NCBI GenBank assembly: GCA_000349905.1
Contig: KB722738.1
Coordinates: 491,134-555,133, forward strand
DNA from: Volvariella volvacea V23
Lineage: Eukaryota > Basidiomycota > Agaricomycetes > Agaricales > Pluteaceae
DNA: 64,000 bases
Reading direction: 5' to 3'
In this document: piece after piece, positions 32,496-44,752 of the stretch
Position numbering within the stretch: position 1 is the stretch's first letter
How the letters are laid out: each line of letters begins with the position of its first letter
Translations under genes and position numbers: made by a program
The notes under the pieces: model-generated
What the model saw: only the letters and a program-made list of their open reading frames with translations
Told to the model about the DNA's origin: nothing
Databases searched by the model: none

Positions 32496-33780
32496 TCAAA
32501 GGTATTGGGTAATGGCCACCGAGAATTCAGAGAAGTAGATATTCTGGTTTTTAGGCGAAGCCCAAGTAGAGTCACTCCCTAGATAAAGGCACAAATTCCA
32601 TAATTAGTGTCGTCGGAATTTAGAGTCGGACGTGTGGAGGACTCTCCAAATGGAGTTGAGGAACGAGGACATAATAGTGGAATACACACCTCCGAAGAAA
32701 GTTTGCATTTGGATGCCTCTAATTCTTCCCGCACTGCTATCTCTCAAAATCAATCCGTTAACATTGATAACACTGCGCCCGTCGATGAACAACTCCAATC
32801 GGCCGTTAGCCTGACCGACGTCGTTCAACCTGACTCTCTCAGCAATGGCGATCCAGCGACCAGTAGGGAAGGTGAATGCGCCACGACCGACTGAGGCTCC
32901 ATAGGTAGGGTTACATTCGGAGTAAGGGGGAACATTGCATTGAACGCTGTTGGCAGCGAAGCGAGGATCATCGTATGGTGGGAGGTAGGTATAGAATTCT
33001 CCAGCACCGTCTCTTCGCCACATGAAGCGAGCGGAGAAGCATGCTGATGTGCGACGACCACCAGAGCAGCTTACGGATTCATTCTCGCTGTTACCTCCAT
33101 CTAAAATCGAGGTGCAAGGGGGTAGATAAAGGGATTTTCCGATGCTTAGTTAATTTTCGTTTGTAGGGTGGAAGGAATTACTCACAGAGGCCAGGTAATT
33201 TACCACCCTTGTTGAAAGCAAAACCGCTCTCAAAGTACACAGAGTAGGAGAATGTTGCCTCCTTTGCCCTAGTAATGTCTACCGAGCTAGGGCCCGGTGC
33301 ATAAAAAGATATTCCGCCGAGGGGCTCATTGTATGTGACGGAGCCTTGAGGGAAGTACGCCCTAAGTGAACGCCTGCCATCTGGTGCGGAGACGTAGTTG
33401 CGAGGAAGGGCACCGATAGCGTGGTGAGGGCGGAAGGTAGCATCGGATAATGCTAACGCGCCGCTAAGGAAGGGAGAAGTAGTCCATGACTGGCTGTATC
33501 CCGAGACCGGGAAAAGTTGCTGAGAAGTAGCCAGTGCATTAATATCATCGCTGGCTAGGGTGTCCTCACCGCCATTCGCAGACGGGGCAGGTTCTTCCAA
33601 GGAGGATGAAAGGGCCTCTGCCCTCGGGCTGTATCGCTTTTCCATCCTAGTCAAGTTGCGTTGGTGGTGGCGACGATGTTGATAGGGTGCTTCATGTCGA
33701 ACATAGGAATCAGGATGGGCGGAAACGATGGCCGCCAGGGCGACCATGAGGATAAGAGAGAGAGCTCGTGAAGTGTGCAT
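32496..33780 (-). CDS. Secreted polysaccharide lyase family 14-like protein, 362 aa
   Basis: Three exons join in frame: 33780-33186, 33100-32690, 32578-32496. The ATG at 33780 starts a signal peptide (MHTSRALSLILMVALAAIVSA); the in-frame TTG upstream is not used. A dibasic site (RMEKR) around residue 45 suggests a Kex2-processed propeptide. The C-terminal ~220 residues look like the PL14 fold seen in basidiomycete proteins: GGISFYAPGPSSVDI, SYSVYFESGF, GKLPGLYGGNS, CSGGRR, CFSARFMWRRDGAGEFYTY, RLELFIDGRSVI, and the end ASPKNQNIYFSEFSVAI. PL14 enzymes are endolytic lyases, for example of glucuronan or alginate. Substrate and activity are not known here, and wall association is also possible. 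Confidence 0.85.
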
Positions 33781-35224
33781 TGCCTTCAAGCAGATTTATG
33801 GTAAGAGTCGAGTTGGACGTTGAGTAGATGAGTGGCCACCACTGTGTGGATAGCGACTATGGTAGGAAAGGAAAGAGAGGGGGATGAGTGTCGATAGACG
33901 ACGACGAGCTTTTCTACCAGTAGACACATCCTTTGCGGTAGATGTGATGCTCCACCTACAGTTCACTAGCATATGGACCTGAGAATTTTTTTCGCGAGAC
34001 GACACACCCTGTCGAATCTTTATCATTCTTCAGTCGTTGCGCCCTCATGGTACAAACACAAGAGTGCCCCTAATCCCCAAGATACTGCAGCTAGCAGAGG
34101 ACTATTAGTCCAATTCGGTGAATTTTCTGCAACAATTTTCTCCCAATGGAGAAATGTTGGCGTTGTGGTCGACTCCAACACAATCTATGAGGTAGTATGG
34201 ATCCTGTTAGCATCGGTCCGGTTGGACCGTGCATGGCCGACTCCAGCACTTACATGCAAGGAATCTCGTAAAATGTCCTGAGGGTCATGCATTCTTGGAA
34301 GGCAACGTATTGCTTTGCCAGCTGGCAACATGTGTGGTGGTGGTTGTGAACTTGTGCTCCTTGCGAGAAATTGATAAATCACGTTTATGTAAGCTCATAT
34401 ACTGCACGCGTCTTTGTTTTCGTACACACCTCAAAGTTGGAATGATCGCTGCTAGCAAACATTTAGGTGCAACGGTGAAAATAGCAATTGCTCTCTTACG
34501 GCGTTTGGGTATCGAGATCTGGAATGCAGGACAGTAGGGAGAAGATTGACAACCTAAACATCGTCAAAGCATGATGTTGGCATGGTGCGTCGTGCTGGAT
34601 CATAATTGGGATCATAGATTAAGGTATTACGAGTGAGTAATAATTCACAACGACGTGATACCAAGAGTCTTACGAGCCCTGTTGACCTGCATGGGTGACA
34701 ATGGGACCCCTCATCCAAGCATTTCGTGCCCGCATGGTACATGCCCAACGGGAAATGAACTCGTTCGACATAGTGCTGGCGAAGGACAAGTGCGCAATTG
34801 GTACTGTCCTCAGATTGGGAAGACAAGAAAACCTGGAGTGTATTCATCGGTGGGCTCGGTGCGGTTCCCGTGTTGGCTGAGGCTGGAATGAGCCTTCCAT
34901 CACGATAGGAGAAGCAGGGCGTACATCAGGTGAGTTATATCATCTATATCCTTGTGCCACCATCCCTCTAATGATGGACAAATTCCACATGATCATTGAG
35001 ACGAGTCAAGGAGAGTCGTGCTGTTGGGAACATGCTGGAGCTAGCCGAGGCCTCGGTTGATGCCACCGGTCCGGGTTGAATATTATACCCCTGGTTGTGG
35101 CAAGCTCAACACATGTTCCAGCGTTTCCGACTCAGAGTACCAGAGTGCATGTGCACAAGGTTGTGAAATTAGATGAATAACGAAATAATGAGGATCATGA
35201 AGATGAACGCATATTGTAGACCCT
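33781..35224. other. Intergenic, 1.4 kb
   Basis: Promoter of the PL14-like gene and 3' flank of the F-box pseudogene. I see only short frames without domain or splice support. Confidence 0.4.
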
Positions 35225-37104
35225 TCAAGAGGCGAGCGATACAGTCTCAACCCTAACATACTTCGACAGTCTTTCCAACAGTCGCTCTGTAGGGTATGCT
35301 CTCTTTCCAAACTTGAACAATTCAACCGCGCCATCCATCTCACCATTAAACCGCCTCCGTGAGAAATCTACTATGTGTTGTTCCAGCTCCGGCCCCATAT
35401 CTTCAGCTTCGAAAATGCAATATTCAAACTCTAGTTCTTGTAATGCAGGGAAGAGATTTCGAAATTGGCAACGCAATGGTTTTTCGTCGGGATCAGCACC
35501 ACTCCAACCCTGAAGAGGATTGGCGCAGCATTGGCACCTGCAGTCGGAGACACGAGGGTCGTTCTGATCGCCGAGCAATTTGAATATCCAAAGGGACTCT
35601 GATCCTCGGAGGGTGAGGTGGGTGATGTCTCGACTATGCATGATGTCCTCCGATTGCAATACCCCAATTAATGCCTTAGCTTCATCGGTAATCTCGCTGG
35701 ATATGGTGCTCACGACCAATCTTGATATGACGATGCCGTAAAACGCCTTGAACATCTGTAGGAGATGGACGAAGTGCAGATGGAGCTGGTCATCACGATC
35801 CAATAGTCGAATGGAGCAAGCTAATTGACCGCTGAGGCGCTTTCCGACGAATTCAATCCAGTGTTCTTCACCCTCGGCCATGATATGTAGATCAAAGGTT
35901 TCCGGCCTTGTGAGCTCGCTGAAAAAGAACAGGTGCAGAAGCTCAAGAGTCTCTTGCATCACCCATGCCCAAGTAGAATGGTGAGCATTTCGAGTTATTT
36001 GGATAACAGACTGTGATGCTAAAGGAAGCCCAATTCGGTTGGTATATTGCCAGGGGAAGGTGATGTATTGCAGGTGACGGAGAGAAGGCCAGGTGACGCG
36101 ATTGGGAGATGCCGGTAGTCCTTCGGGGCTAACAAATCTAAAATGTTCGTTTAGATCAGCAGAGAGGGAGAGAAGTTGTAGGTTAGGGCAATGATCTCGG
36201 ACTTGTACGTGGTCAAATATTAGCGTGGGCGATAGGTGAATGTAGAGGTGAGTTAAGGACGAAAGCTCCGTAGTGTGGCGCCAGACGTATTTTGTGCTGA
36301 ATACATCGGAATTGTGAACCTTGAGCCAACACAGTTTAGGGAGGTGGGGGGGAATTATGTTGAGTAGAGCTGAGGCCGTTGGAAAGCTGGTGGTTCCCGT
36401 TGCTCTGAAGTTAAGTAATTGGGGTCGCGGGGTCAAGTCCCCCACTCGCTGAGCGTCATTATTTCCAACTGCGGAAAGCTCGATAACGTGTCTAGTATCA
36501 CAAAGCGTCGGCATGCGAAGAGGGTGCGAACCCGATCGGCGCAAGATTGCACAAAAAGTTCGTTGAAGTATCGGGACACTATCGGGTGTTTGTCTTCTAA
36601 TGACCGTGCGCTCCCCCCGTTGACCTCATGATGCACATACGTGAAAGTGCTTCTGGTGTCAATGTCTACCGGTTGTTGTTTGGACCTCTTAATTAACTCC
36701 CATGCCCACTGCGAGCAACGAAACTCAATCCGTGTCCACAGTAGCGGGCAGCCTATTGCCACGTCCCTCCACAGACTACAGAACTGCGTCACAGGCACCC
36801 AATGATAGTAGGGCCTCCTGAACTGCCAAGCTCTTTAATCGTACATATCCTCGGGCCTTGGGTCCATATCGTATTTGTCTTCACTCTAAGCCAGTAATTC
36901 TAGTATCTTGACGATGACATCGACTGGGAGAGAGAAAAGAGGAGAAAGGCCGTTTCTCTTTCGACGGTGTTGCATGAGTTGCTTTTGCAATCTCTCAATT
37001 TCTACATCCATTTCTGCCTGCGGCTCGTTCAATTCTGCTCGTGAACGTGGATGGATATTAGCGAGACGTGGGGCATACCGTGCTGGGGAACTCATAGAGG
37101 ACAT
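35225..37104 (-). pseudogene. F-box protein paralogue, broken by two stops and a frameshift
   Basis: Full-length relative of the intact F-box gene at 37766-39592. It begins at ATG 37104 with EMDVEIERLQKQLMQHRRKR and FSLPVDVIVKILELLA. In the same frame there follow a TAG (36888-36886) and a TAA (36838-36836) before RRPYYHWVPVTQFCSLWRDV. Near 36435 the frame shifts, and the rest (LLNIIPPHLPKLCWLKVHN, TELSSLTHLYIHLSPT, RDHCPNLQLLSLSAD, and on to the end) matches the C-terminal half of the paralogue. The paralogue has no intron in these places, so splicing does not explain the lesions. A shorter product from an internal start cannot be excluded. Confidence 0.75.
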
Positions 37105-37434
37105 AGTGGTTGTGTTGAAGCGTTGAAGCTAGGTATTACGTCCAACCACACTTCCCTGGCACGAGTTGTTTATCTAGCGCTCTTGACATGACTGCTGCTA
37201 CGATTGCAGCCGGGAGGGAGGAGAGAGGAGAGATTCCTCTCTCTTCCTCCAGAGTTGGGTGATTTTCTTTGCAATCGATCCTGATGTTAATCATTGCCCG
37301 TAACTCCATTGGTTCTCAGGAACACTGGCGGGCGATATCCGGTATGCGATTCTAAAGGAACGCATAGAAGTCGCTACGATTGCACTAGAATCCGGATAAA
37401 AAAGCCAGATGGAACTAGCTGTGCCTAACTCTTC

Positions 37435-37557
37435 CTTTGACAGTGCAAAGAGCAACTTTCGTTCTCGTCCAAATAGGATCAATGTCTGTGGTCGCTTGCC
37501 TATTTGAGCATCCATCAACGCTTGTTTGTCTCAAGTGCTCGTGCGACTGTTGGTGAT
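37435..37557 (-). pseudogene. Fragment of a third tandem F-box copy
   Basis: The minus strand reads ITNSRTST, a stop, DKQALMDAQIGKRPQTLILF and GRERKLLFALS. This lines up with ITSSRTSTRKEARQKQALMD and VEIDKQQQQLIQLRRERNSL of the neighbouring intact F-box gene. Only the N-terminal ~40 codons are recognisable. It lies between the broken and the intact copies, as expected from tandem duplication followed by deletion. Confidence 0.6.
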
Positions 37558-37765
37558 TAGTTGATTTACGAAAAAGGGTGGTGCGTTGAATGTGAATGAG
37601 GAATCGGTTATGCGGAAGGACTTGAAATTATCTTGAACCCTGAAATGACACGCAACTACTGTGATGTTTGCTAACCATGCGATGCAGGGCCATAATTCTG
37701 GGAGAAACGAACTTGTATTTTGCATTGCAGACTTAAGCATGAGCATAGAGTGGTGTGAACTTTAA

Positions 37766-39592
37766 CTAGCAAACAACCACTGAACCAACATACACCTCAA
37801 GTCCCTCCACAAATTCCTCCGTCATATTGTCACAGTCAACTAGAACTATATCACATCCCTCTCCCTTCCATGAAACAAAGTCCAGAAAGTCGTTTTTCCT
37901 CTCGTCTGTTATTTGCTTAAAATTTACACCTATTATCTCCAGAGTTTCCAGAGCAGGGAACATGTCTTGGTATTTGCAGCACCATTCCGCTCCAGAATCG
38001 TTTTCTTCATCGGGACGAGAAGTTAGGCAGGAACACTGCACATCGTGTCGAGCACGAAGGCGCCGGAAAATTTTTTCAACTGAGGCATCCCCTTGGATGA
38101 CCAGGTGAGCAACGTTAGGGTTATTGAGGATGGCCTCCGATTCCAAGAGCGCCGCATAGTATCTGCAACTGTCTGGCAATTGTATATACACCTTGGATAT
38201 ATTCAGGCCATAGGATGTGCCGAATTCTTGCTCCATATCGTAAATGATCTGCCTTGTGGAGTACATCTTTTCCCTATACCAATCGACAATCCTCAAACAA
38301 AAGGTTGGGTTTTCATCGTCCGAGTGGCTTCCTACTATATCGACTTTCACGTGTCTAGTACCATGAGGCTCGATATCGAGTGTAAGATAATCAGGTCGTG
38401 TATCCGAGGTGGAAAGGAGTGGGTCTAATATGCGGATGATCTCTTTCGTCTTGACCTTTTCATCTACTTGATATGCTATTTGCAGGAACGACCCCGCCGT
38501 ATTGGGTACTCCAATCCGTTTGATGTATGCCCAGGGGACGAAGTTGAATTCTAGATGACGAAGTGACTGCAGTGAAATGGGTGCAAGTGATGTTGGCGAT
38601 CCTCCTTCTTTGGATGCATGGCGAAAGAAGTCATCTGGATCTGCCGAAAGACAAAGGTACTGCAAGTTTGGGCAATGCTCCTTCACTTGCAGGTGGTCGA
38701 GTTCAGATACTGGAGAGAGGTGAAGGGAAAGGTGGGTCAGTGCTGATAGAATTGTTTCGTTGCGCCACTTGTACGCGGTTGTGAATAGTTTACAGTTGTG
38801 TAGCTTGAGCCAAAGAAGTTTGGGAAGGGAAGCCAGAAGGGTTGGTGAATACAGTTGTGGCGTATCGTCGCGGAGTTCTCGGTACTTCTCCCAATCTAGC
38901 TGATCGTCCGTCATTTTGTCGGAATCCCGGGGTCGTTCAAACCAGTCACTGAGTGTCATCATCTCTAACTGAGGTAGGCTGGATATGTCTGAGAAATCGA
39001 AGTTCCGACAGGCATAGAGGGTATGAATGCGATTTGCCTGTTCCAAGATGAGACTCTGGAAGTTGAAGACCACACTCTCGTTCTCGGCCTTGAGGGAGAA
39101 TTCACTCCAGTTGTAGGTGTCACTGTATACATACTTGAAATCCGTTCGGGCATCAACATCGACAAGCCGCTGCTTCGATCTGTCTATGAATTCCTTGGCC
39201 CATCCCATGCTACGACACTCAATACGTGTCCATAGCTGAGGACAACCGAGAGCAACATCCCTCCACAGGCTGCAAAATTGTGTAGCCGGAACCCAATGGT
39301 AGTAGGGCTTTCTTGCAAGCCACTCCCTCTCGGTGTGGCAGCCCTCTGGTTCGGGGTCGTCATCGAATCCACCTTCATCAGAGGATAAGAGCTCTAGGAT
39401 TCTGACCACGATATCAACGGAGAGATTGAGAAGTGGGGAGAGGGAGTTTCTCTCGCGTCGAAGTTGAATCAATTGCTGTTGTTGCTTGTCAATCTCGACA
39501 TCCATCAGTGCTTGCTTCTGTCGAGCCTCCTTTCGGGTGCTCGTACGGCTGCTAGTAATGTGTGCGAGAGAGCTGCGTAGCAAGCGCGGCAT
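37766..39592 (-). CDS. F-box protein with N-terminal coiled coil, 608 aa
   Basis: Single exon. The ATG at 39592 (MPRLLRSSLAHITSSRTST) is the first real start; the frame extends upstream only through a GTG. A coiled coil (MDVEIDKQQQQLIQLRRERN) leads into the F-box (LSPLLNLSVDIVVRILELLS), then the typical YYHWVPATQFCSLWRDVALG and CPQLWTRIECR segment and a leucine-rich region (SLPKLLWLKLHN, ALTHLSLHLSP, HCPNLQYLCLSAD, PALETLEIIG). It is the likely SCF substrate adaptor of this minus-strand array; its two relatives upstream in coordinate order are decayed. Substrate unknown. Confidence 0.8.
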   Translation of the reverse strand: MPRLLRSSLAHITSSRTSTRKEARQKQALMDVEIDKQQQQLIQLRRERNSLSPLLNLSVDIVVRILELLSSDEGGFDDDPEPEGCHTEREWLARKPYYHWVPATQFCSLWRDVALGCPQLWTRIECRSMGWAKEFIDRSKQRLVDVDARTDFKYVYSDTYNWSEFSLKAENESVVFNFQSLILEQANRIHTLYACRNFDFSDISSLPQLEMMTLSDWFERPRDSDKMTDDQLDWEKYRELRDDTPQLYSPTLLASLPKLLWLKLHNCKLFTTAYKWRNETILSALTHLSLHLSPVSELDHLQVKEHCPNLQYLCLSADPDDFFRHASKEGGSPTSLAPISLQSLRHLEFNFVPWAYIKRIGVPNTAGSFLQIAYQVDEKVKTKEIIRILDPLLSTSDTRPDYLTLDIEPHGTRHVKVDIVGSHSDDENPTFCLRIVDWYREKMYSTRQIIYDMEQEFGTSYGLNISKVYIQLPDSCRYYAALLESEAILNNPNVAHLVIQGDASVEKIFRRLRARHDVQCSCLTSRPDEENDSGAEWCCKYQDMFPALETLEIIGVNFKQITDERKNDFLDFVSWKGEGCDIVLVDCDNMTEEFVEGLEVYVGSVVVC

Positions 39593-40134
39593 TGGTGGTG
39601 TGGCAGTGGTACTAATGAAGGGAACGCTGATGACACGAAGCCAAAAGCTGTTAATTGAGTGGCGTGTAACCACGTGACACTAATTAGCGTCGAGTCAGGC
39701 GGTTGGTCACCGGGTGTGCGGTAAAGTCGCGCAAGATAGAACATAGGCACAAGCTTGCAGTATCATAAATCGTGGAGCCGAGTTTGGTCGACAGAATGTA
39801 TTACATAGGGTAGTGAAACTTACGAAATTGACATACAGGACGAAAAAGACCGTCCAACATTCGCGTTTCACTCAGGTTACCATTATGGGAAGAATTCAAC
39901 TGGAAATGGTGCATTAAATCCGAGCACACATAACGGCTTGCTCGTGCACGTTAACCCCTCACCCTTTATCTGACTGATTGATATCTGTGCCCCTTCGCCA
40001 CGTAGAGCCCATTAAATGCGTCAAGTCATGATAGATACAATTACCAGTGCCCAGGGAACAAATTTATCCAACAAGCACCTGCGATAATCTCTACAGTGTT
40101 TCTATACTCCCTGAATAATCACCCTTTTCCTACC
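39593..40134. other. F-box promoter and 3' flank of the next gene
   Basis: About 540 bp with no supported gene. No clear TATA box was found at a fixed distance. Confidence 0.4.
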
Positions 40135-41124
40135 TTAACTCTTCACAAATCCCGGGATATCCCTCCCACTCAGTCTGTCCTCCAGACTCTCAACTCGCCA
40201 CACAAGCATACGTATCCATCTCTCACACTGCCCGACATTGCCCTGTGATTCCTCCAAAGCCACTTCCAGCGTGCTGTTCTTGTGCTGTAACAACGAAATC
40301 TGCTGCTTCATAGCTGACATCTCTTCCTCTTGAGCCCTCAGCCGTCTTTCCAAAGCCTCTATTTCTTGCCTGTCTTCAGCGTCTTCAGCCGCGGAGTCGG
40401 GATTGAAGGGCAATTCTATAAACCCCGTCCGCAAAGCTGCACCTAACCTTTGCTCTGCAGTCGCAGAGTGGGCGATACTCCTGCGACTACGATTGCTGAC
40501 ACTACGACGGGACTGGTTTGCCGCCTCTCGCGTAGCGATCATTATAATCCCCGGCTCCATGTTCATTTCTTCGTTGTCATCTTCATTATCCTCTTCTTCC
40601 TCTCCATGTTGATCTCGAGAAAACAACAAACTCCGTCCGTTCGAGGAATCAGACTCAGAGTGCGAATCTCCCTCAGATTGACCATCATCAACTGGGACAA
40701 CGGCCACCTCCCTCCTGTTTTCCCCCATTACAATCCTTAAAATCTCGGGCCTCTGTCGCGAATGCCTTGAGGAGCCTGCGACATTGACAGAGGGCTCAAC
40801 CTGTGAGCCAGAAAACGGGGGTGGGGGAGAATAGAGAGGTGGGGGACTGAGTGTTGCATCGAGTGGACTCGGTAGTGCTGACGCTGCTGCCTCTCCCGAT
40901 GTCCTTGGAAATTGGAGCAAGTCCTCTCCTTGCTCGTTTGTGTCGACGTTTTGAGGTAGCAGAGGCAAAGGTAGGGGTTGCTTTCCTGAGAATGGGGTGT
41001 GCTTCCACAACCTCGTTAATGTGGACTAAAGTGAAGTATTATGTCAAGTATGTCATTAGTATTCAGGTGCTATGTTTGTTAGATTGGCATAATTAAAGTG
41101 GCGTACCTTTCCCGGGAGAGGCAT
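40135..41124 (-). CDS. Uncharacterised acidic protein with C-terminal coiled coil, 302 aa
   Basis: Two exons: 41124-41107 encodes only MPLPGK, and 41025-40135 continues after an 81-nt GT-AG intron in phase 0. Without this first exon the long frame would have no ATG. The N-terminal half is Pro/Ser-rich (LSPPPLYSPPPPFSG), then an acidic tract (HGEEEEDNEDDNEEMNMEPG), a basic SR-like stretch (NQSRRSVSNRSRRSIAHS), and a C-terminal leucine-zipper-like coiled coil (EIEALERRLRAQEEEMSAMK, QQISLLQHKNSTLEVALEES). No known domain. The layout suggests a scaffold or transcription-associated protein, but that is only inference. Confidence 0.7.
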
Positions 41125-41786
41125 GCTGCAAAGTTCTTTGGTAGTAACTAAGTGGGTCAGAAGATCTTGCGAGGAATTTCAAATGCACGGTAGCCTATTT
41201 ATCTGCTCGCCCAGAGGCGCAATCGTGAGAGACGAGGACGTAAAACTACACCACCTTGTCGCTCGCGCCCCTCAAGTCTAGCACCGCAATCATAGTTTGC
41301 GGTGCTTTAGAGCCATCCGTCGTGACATTTCCGCATAATGCAACACGTGTGCTGTAGCTAAGCATAGTAGTGTAGCCAAGTAACAGCTCCTCGTTCTGGC
41401 GTCCTCAGAAACGTTAACCCTCAAAAACATTCAGAGGCTCAGACAGAGGTTGTCTGATAGTTATTGAGGTTAGACATAGACAAGGACGAATCAGAGGATA
41501 CGAAGGATAAAGAAGTGTCAAGGTTACATCTACAAAACCATCAACAACGTATGCCGCTTTGAACAAGAGTGAGGGTCACCGCCAGCGCCTCATGTAATGC
41601 AGGGTCGCCTCATCCCATTCCAACGAATTGAGGACGCGCACGCCGGATCGCGGACATAGGAGCTCACTGCCTCGCCAAATGAGGGCGTGAAAGATCGTCA
41701 ATGAGAAATGATAACGAAAGTCGAAATCGAAAAATTAACAAAGAAGACATTCAACTCGAAACCTAAATCCAACCTCAGCCGCTCCA
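41125..41786. other. Intergenic, promoter of the coiled-coil gene
   Basis: About 660 bp without a supported gene. Short frames only. Confidence 0.4.
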
Positions 41787-44752
41787 CTAATCCTCGTCCG
41801 AGTCCTCAATCACATCCGTCATATCCGGATCAAGCCTCGACATTCCATTCTTCCTCGTATCAACGCCAGCACCGGTCTCACCATTCCCTCTCATCGTCCC
41901 ACCAAACCCGTACAGATCAACGTCCTCCTCCAATAACCTGCTTACCTTCTCAATCTGCCCATCGACATCGAATTGAGAATTATATCCCATCCAAACACCA
42001 CTACTTCCAGGCTGCAGTCCTTGCTTGGTCCCAGTGCGGCTAACACGAGTACTAGCCAAGCCCGAAATCCCAGTTTCTCTTTTAGAGATCGCACTTCCAA
42101 CACTGTTGGATCGCTTTCGCCTTTCCCCACCGACTAGACCCACAAACTGTCCTTGCTCAGCGCCATTGGCCTGTGTCGAAGCAAATGGAGGGTCAAACAC
42201 ATCCAGAGTCTTGGTGAAATCCATCTTCAAAGCAGACCCATCGCCCCCTTCGTCATCGCTCCCTTCGTCATCGCTATCACCAATCTCAATAATCTCGTCA
42301 ATAACCTCGACTTCAGATCCAAGCCCTACACTCCTGTTGTCCGCATTCGCGTTACCACCCGCCACGCTCCCTTCAAACTCCTCCTCTATGTCTTCTTCCT
42401 CGTCAACGTCGTCATACACACCCGAAGGATCCGATCCCTGTCTCCACGGGTCATCCTCCTCCTCATCTGAGTCTTCGAGCGACGTCAACGACCTCGGCGC
42501 TTCCGGTATCCCCGTGTACGTATGCCCTTCTCCATGTATAGGTTCAAAATAGTCCACATACGTCTCCCGTTGGAAGCCCCGACCATACGCATAATCACGA
42601 CCATCTCCATCATTCTCATCTCCCGTCTGGCCATAACCACCAACACCGCTACCACCACCGTCGTCACCGTCGTCTTCATGACGCTTAGTATCCAAGGATA
42701 AATTAATATCAGTGCAAACTTCATAAGGCCGTTGCATCAAATGCGGGTCTTGCATAGAAAGAGGCAAAGGAGGATCATCAATGTCAGCGAGAGGAGGGTT
42801 GGAGTCAGCCGGAATTGGAATCGTCGTAAGTTTGGGTCTTGGGTTGGGTATATTGGGTATCGCAACGTCAAGGGTGTTTGATTGTTGTTGATCTTGGTCA
42901 AGTGGCGCAGGCACATTGTCAGTCTTCCTAGCTTGAGATTTGGATTTGGGCTTCGAACTAGTCCTTGCTCGTGAACGCGATCGCGAACGTCCACGAGTCC
43001 TGTTCGGTTTGACACTTCGACTTCTGCCTGGTTCTTTTGGCTTTTCTTTTCCTTTACCCTTTGTAGATATATTAACGTCGATAGGAGAGGAGGGTTGCAC
43101 GATGGAAGATGAAGGAGGGACACTTTGCGATTTCGAACGCGCCCTGGTTACTGGAGTCCTAGTGAACGAGAGCTGCTGTCGCTTGGGCGTTCTGTTAGAA
43201 TTCAAGGAAAGTTGAGATAGATCCACGATAGGAACCGCAGTCGTATCAACTGGTGGGAGGCCAGCCATGCTGAGTCGCCTTGACCTTCGAACAGGGACCA
43301 CTTTTCCGTCCTTTGTAGTTATGGTTAGTGGAGCATCACCATCTAGAAAAGTAATATATGAAGTAATTGTATTGATATAGTGGAGAGTGGCGTACTTGAT
43401 GAAAGGGCCGGATTACTACTACTTGGTACTAAGATACGATCGTCTTCTCTTGAGGTCAATCGCGGTTTCTTCATCGGTGTAGGACCCGAGGTGGAGACGG
43501 ATCTACGCCTCTTATCACCTACATTCGTACGCGGTAAAGTGCGCTGTTCTGATTGGTCCTTCGCGACAGGTCGTGGGTACGTTGGAGGTGGCGATGAAAG
43601 TGGCGACGATGTTAGATTTGGCGGAAAGAGTATAGGTGCTGGCTTAGCACGAGTAGGCTGTGCATGGGGCGTTGAGGTGGCGAGTTGGGTTGGAAATGAA
43701 GGAGGAAAGAATGCCTAGACCTCGTAGATCAGCAAAGGATACTCGAAATATATAGCCGTTGCTATATCGAAACCAAGACCTACCGTTTCGGAGAGGTCCC
43801 CAATGTGTTTCTTTGCAACAGATACAGCCTGGACCTCTTTCTTTGGTGACGTAGATTTAATTTTGTTGCCACTTGATCCTTTAGTCTGACCAGGTTTTTG
43901 TGGCGGATTTGCTCCCTGATCGTTGGACTTGTTACCTGCTAATCTTGGTGACGATCGTGGCTTCGCCGAAAGGGAAACAGTTGACTTCTTCACAACGGAG
44001 AATCCGAGAGGAGAAGGGTCCTTGGGATCCCGAGCTTTCGATGCCTTGACAGGAGGTGAGGGTTGCGCAGCCGCTGGTGCAGATTTGGTCGCCACAACTT
44101 TGGCCTTATTTTTGGGTTTCGTAGGTTGCTCTTCGGTAGCTGGAACGACGCTCATGCTCGAGGATTTTCGCGGTTGTCGTGTTGTTGATCGTTCAGGACT
44201 CTTAATACTCTTTTGCCACCGTTCGATTTTATCCCGGAGCTCATCCTCGGCTCGTCGCTTTTCTTCCCAATCGAACCACTGTTCTTCTGTTTCTGCATTG
44301 ATGAAACCCTTCCCTGGCTGTGGAGTCTTGCCATCCGTCCTAGTGCCGATCCACCTGTAACGCCCCCTGGTTACACCCATCTGCAGACGCTGAGACACGA
44401 ACGCCCATCTGCCATCTGCTGGTTCTCCATTGGCCGCTTGATATGCCTCCCTAACTCCTTTCCGGATTTCATCCACTCTTGAACTCTTTCCGGACACGCC
44501 CTTTCCCTCGTTCCCGTTACCCTCGCCGCCACCGCTAGCCTGTGAACTAGGTTGGGAAGATGGCACCTCCGTGACCCGCTGCGCTATGGCGACGTGAGCC
44601 TTGGATAATTTATCGAGATACGCAGAGGCCTGTCTCGAGAGACCCTTCTTTTGCGCAGTATTCGCCGCAGAAAGAGAAGAGGAGGGTCCAGCGCAGAAAA
44701 CTGGCGTGTGCGTGCTCTTCGTTGGCTCTTTCTGAAGAGCTTTCCTAGGCAT
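41787..44752 (-). CDS. Uncharacterised nuclear-looking protein, ~947 aa
   Basis: Three exons join in frame: 44752-43784, 43714-43396, 43342-41787. The ATG at 44752 (MPRKALQKEPTKS) is the first real start in the frame. Residues ~90-160 look ordered: RVDEIRKGVREAYQAANGEP, RWAFVSQRLQMGVTRGRYRW, EEQWFDWEEKRRAEDELRDK. The rest is disordered, with several basic nuclear-localisation-like runs (KRRRS, MKKPRL, PVRRSRRLS), an Arg/Ser region (RTRGRSRSRSRARTSS) and long acidic tracts (SDEEEDDPWRQ, DEEEDIEEEFEG). The C-terminus has a short helical motif (DGQIEKVSRLLEEDVDLYGF) that may be conserved. A chromatin or kinetochore role is possible from composition but not shown. Confidence 0.75.

Noticed and set aside
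42025..42552. 175-codon plus-strand frame
   Set aside because: Antisense shadow of acidic GAT/GAA/GAC tracts in the 947-aa gene, giving artificial Ser/Pro runs.
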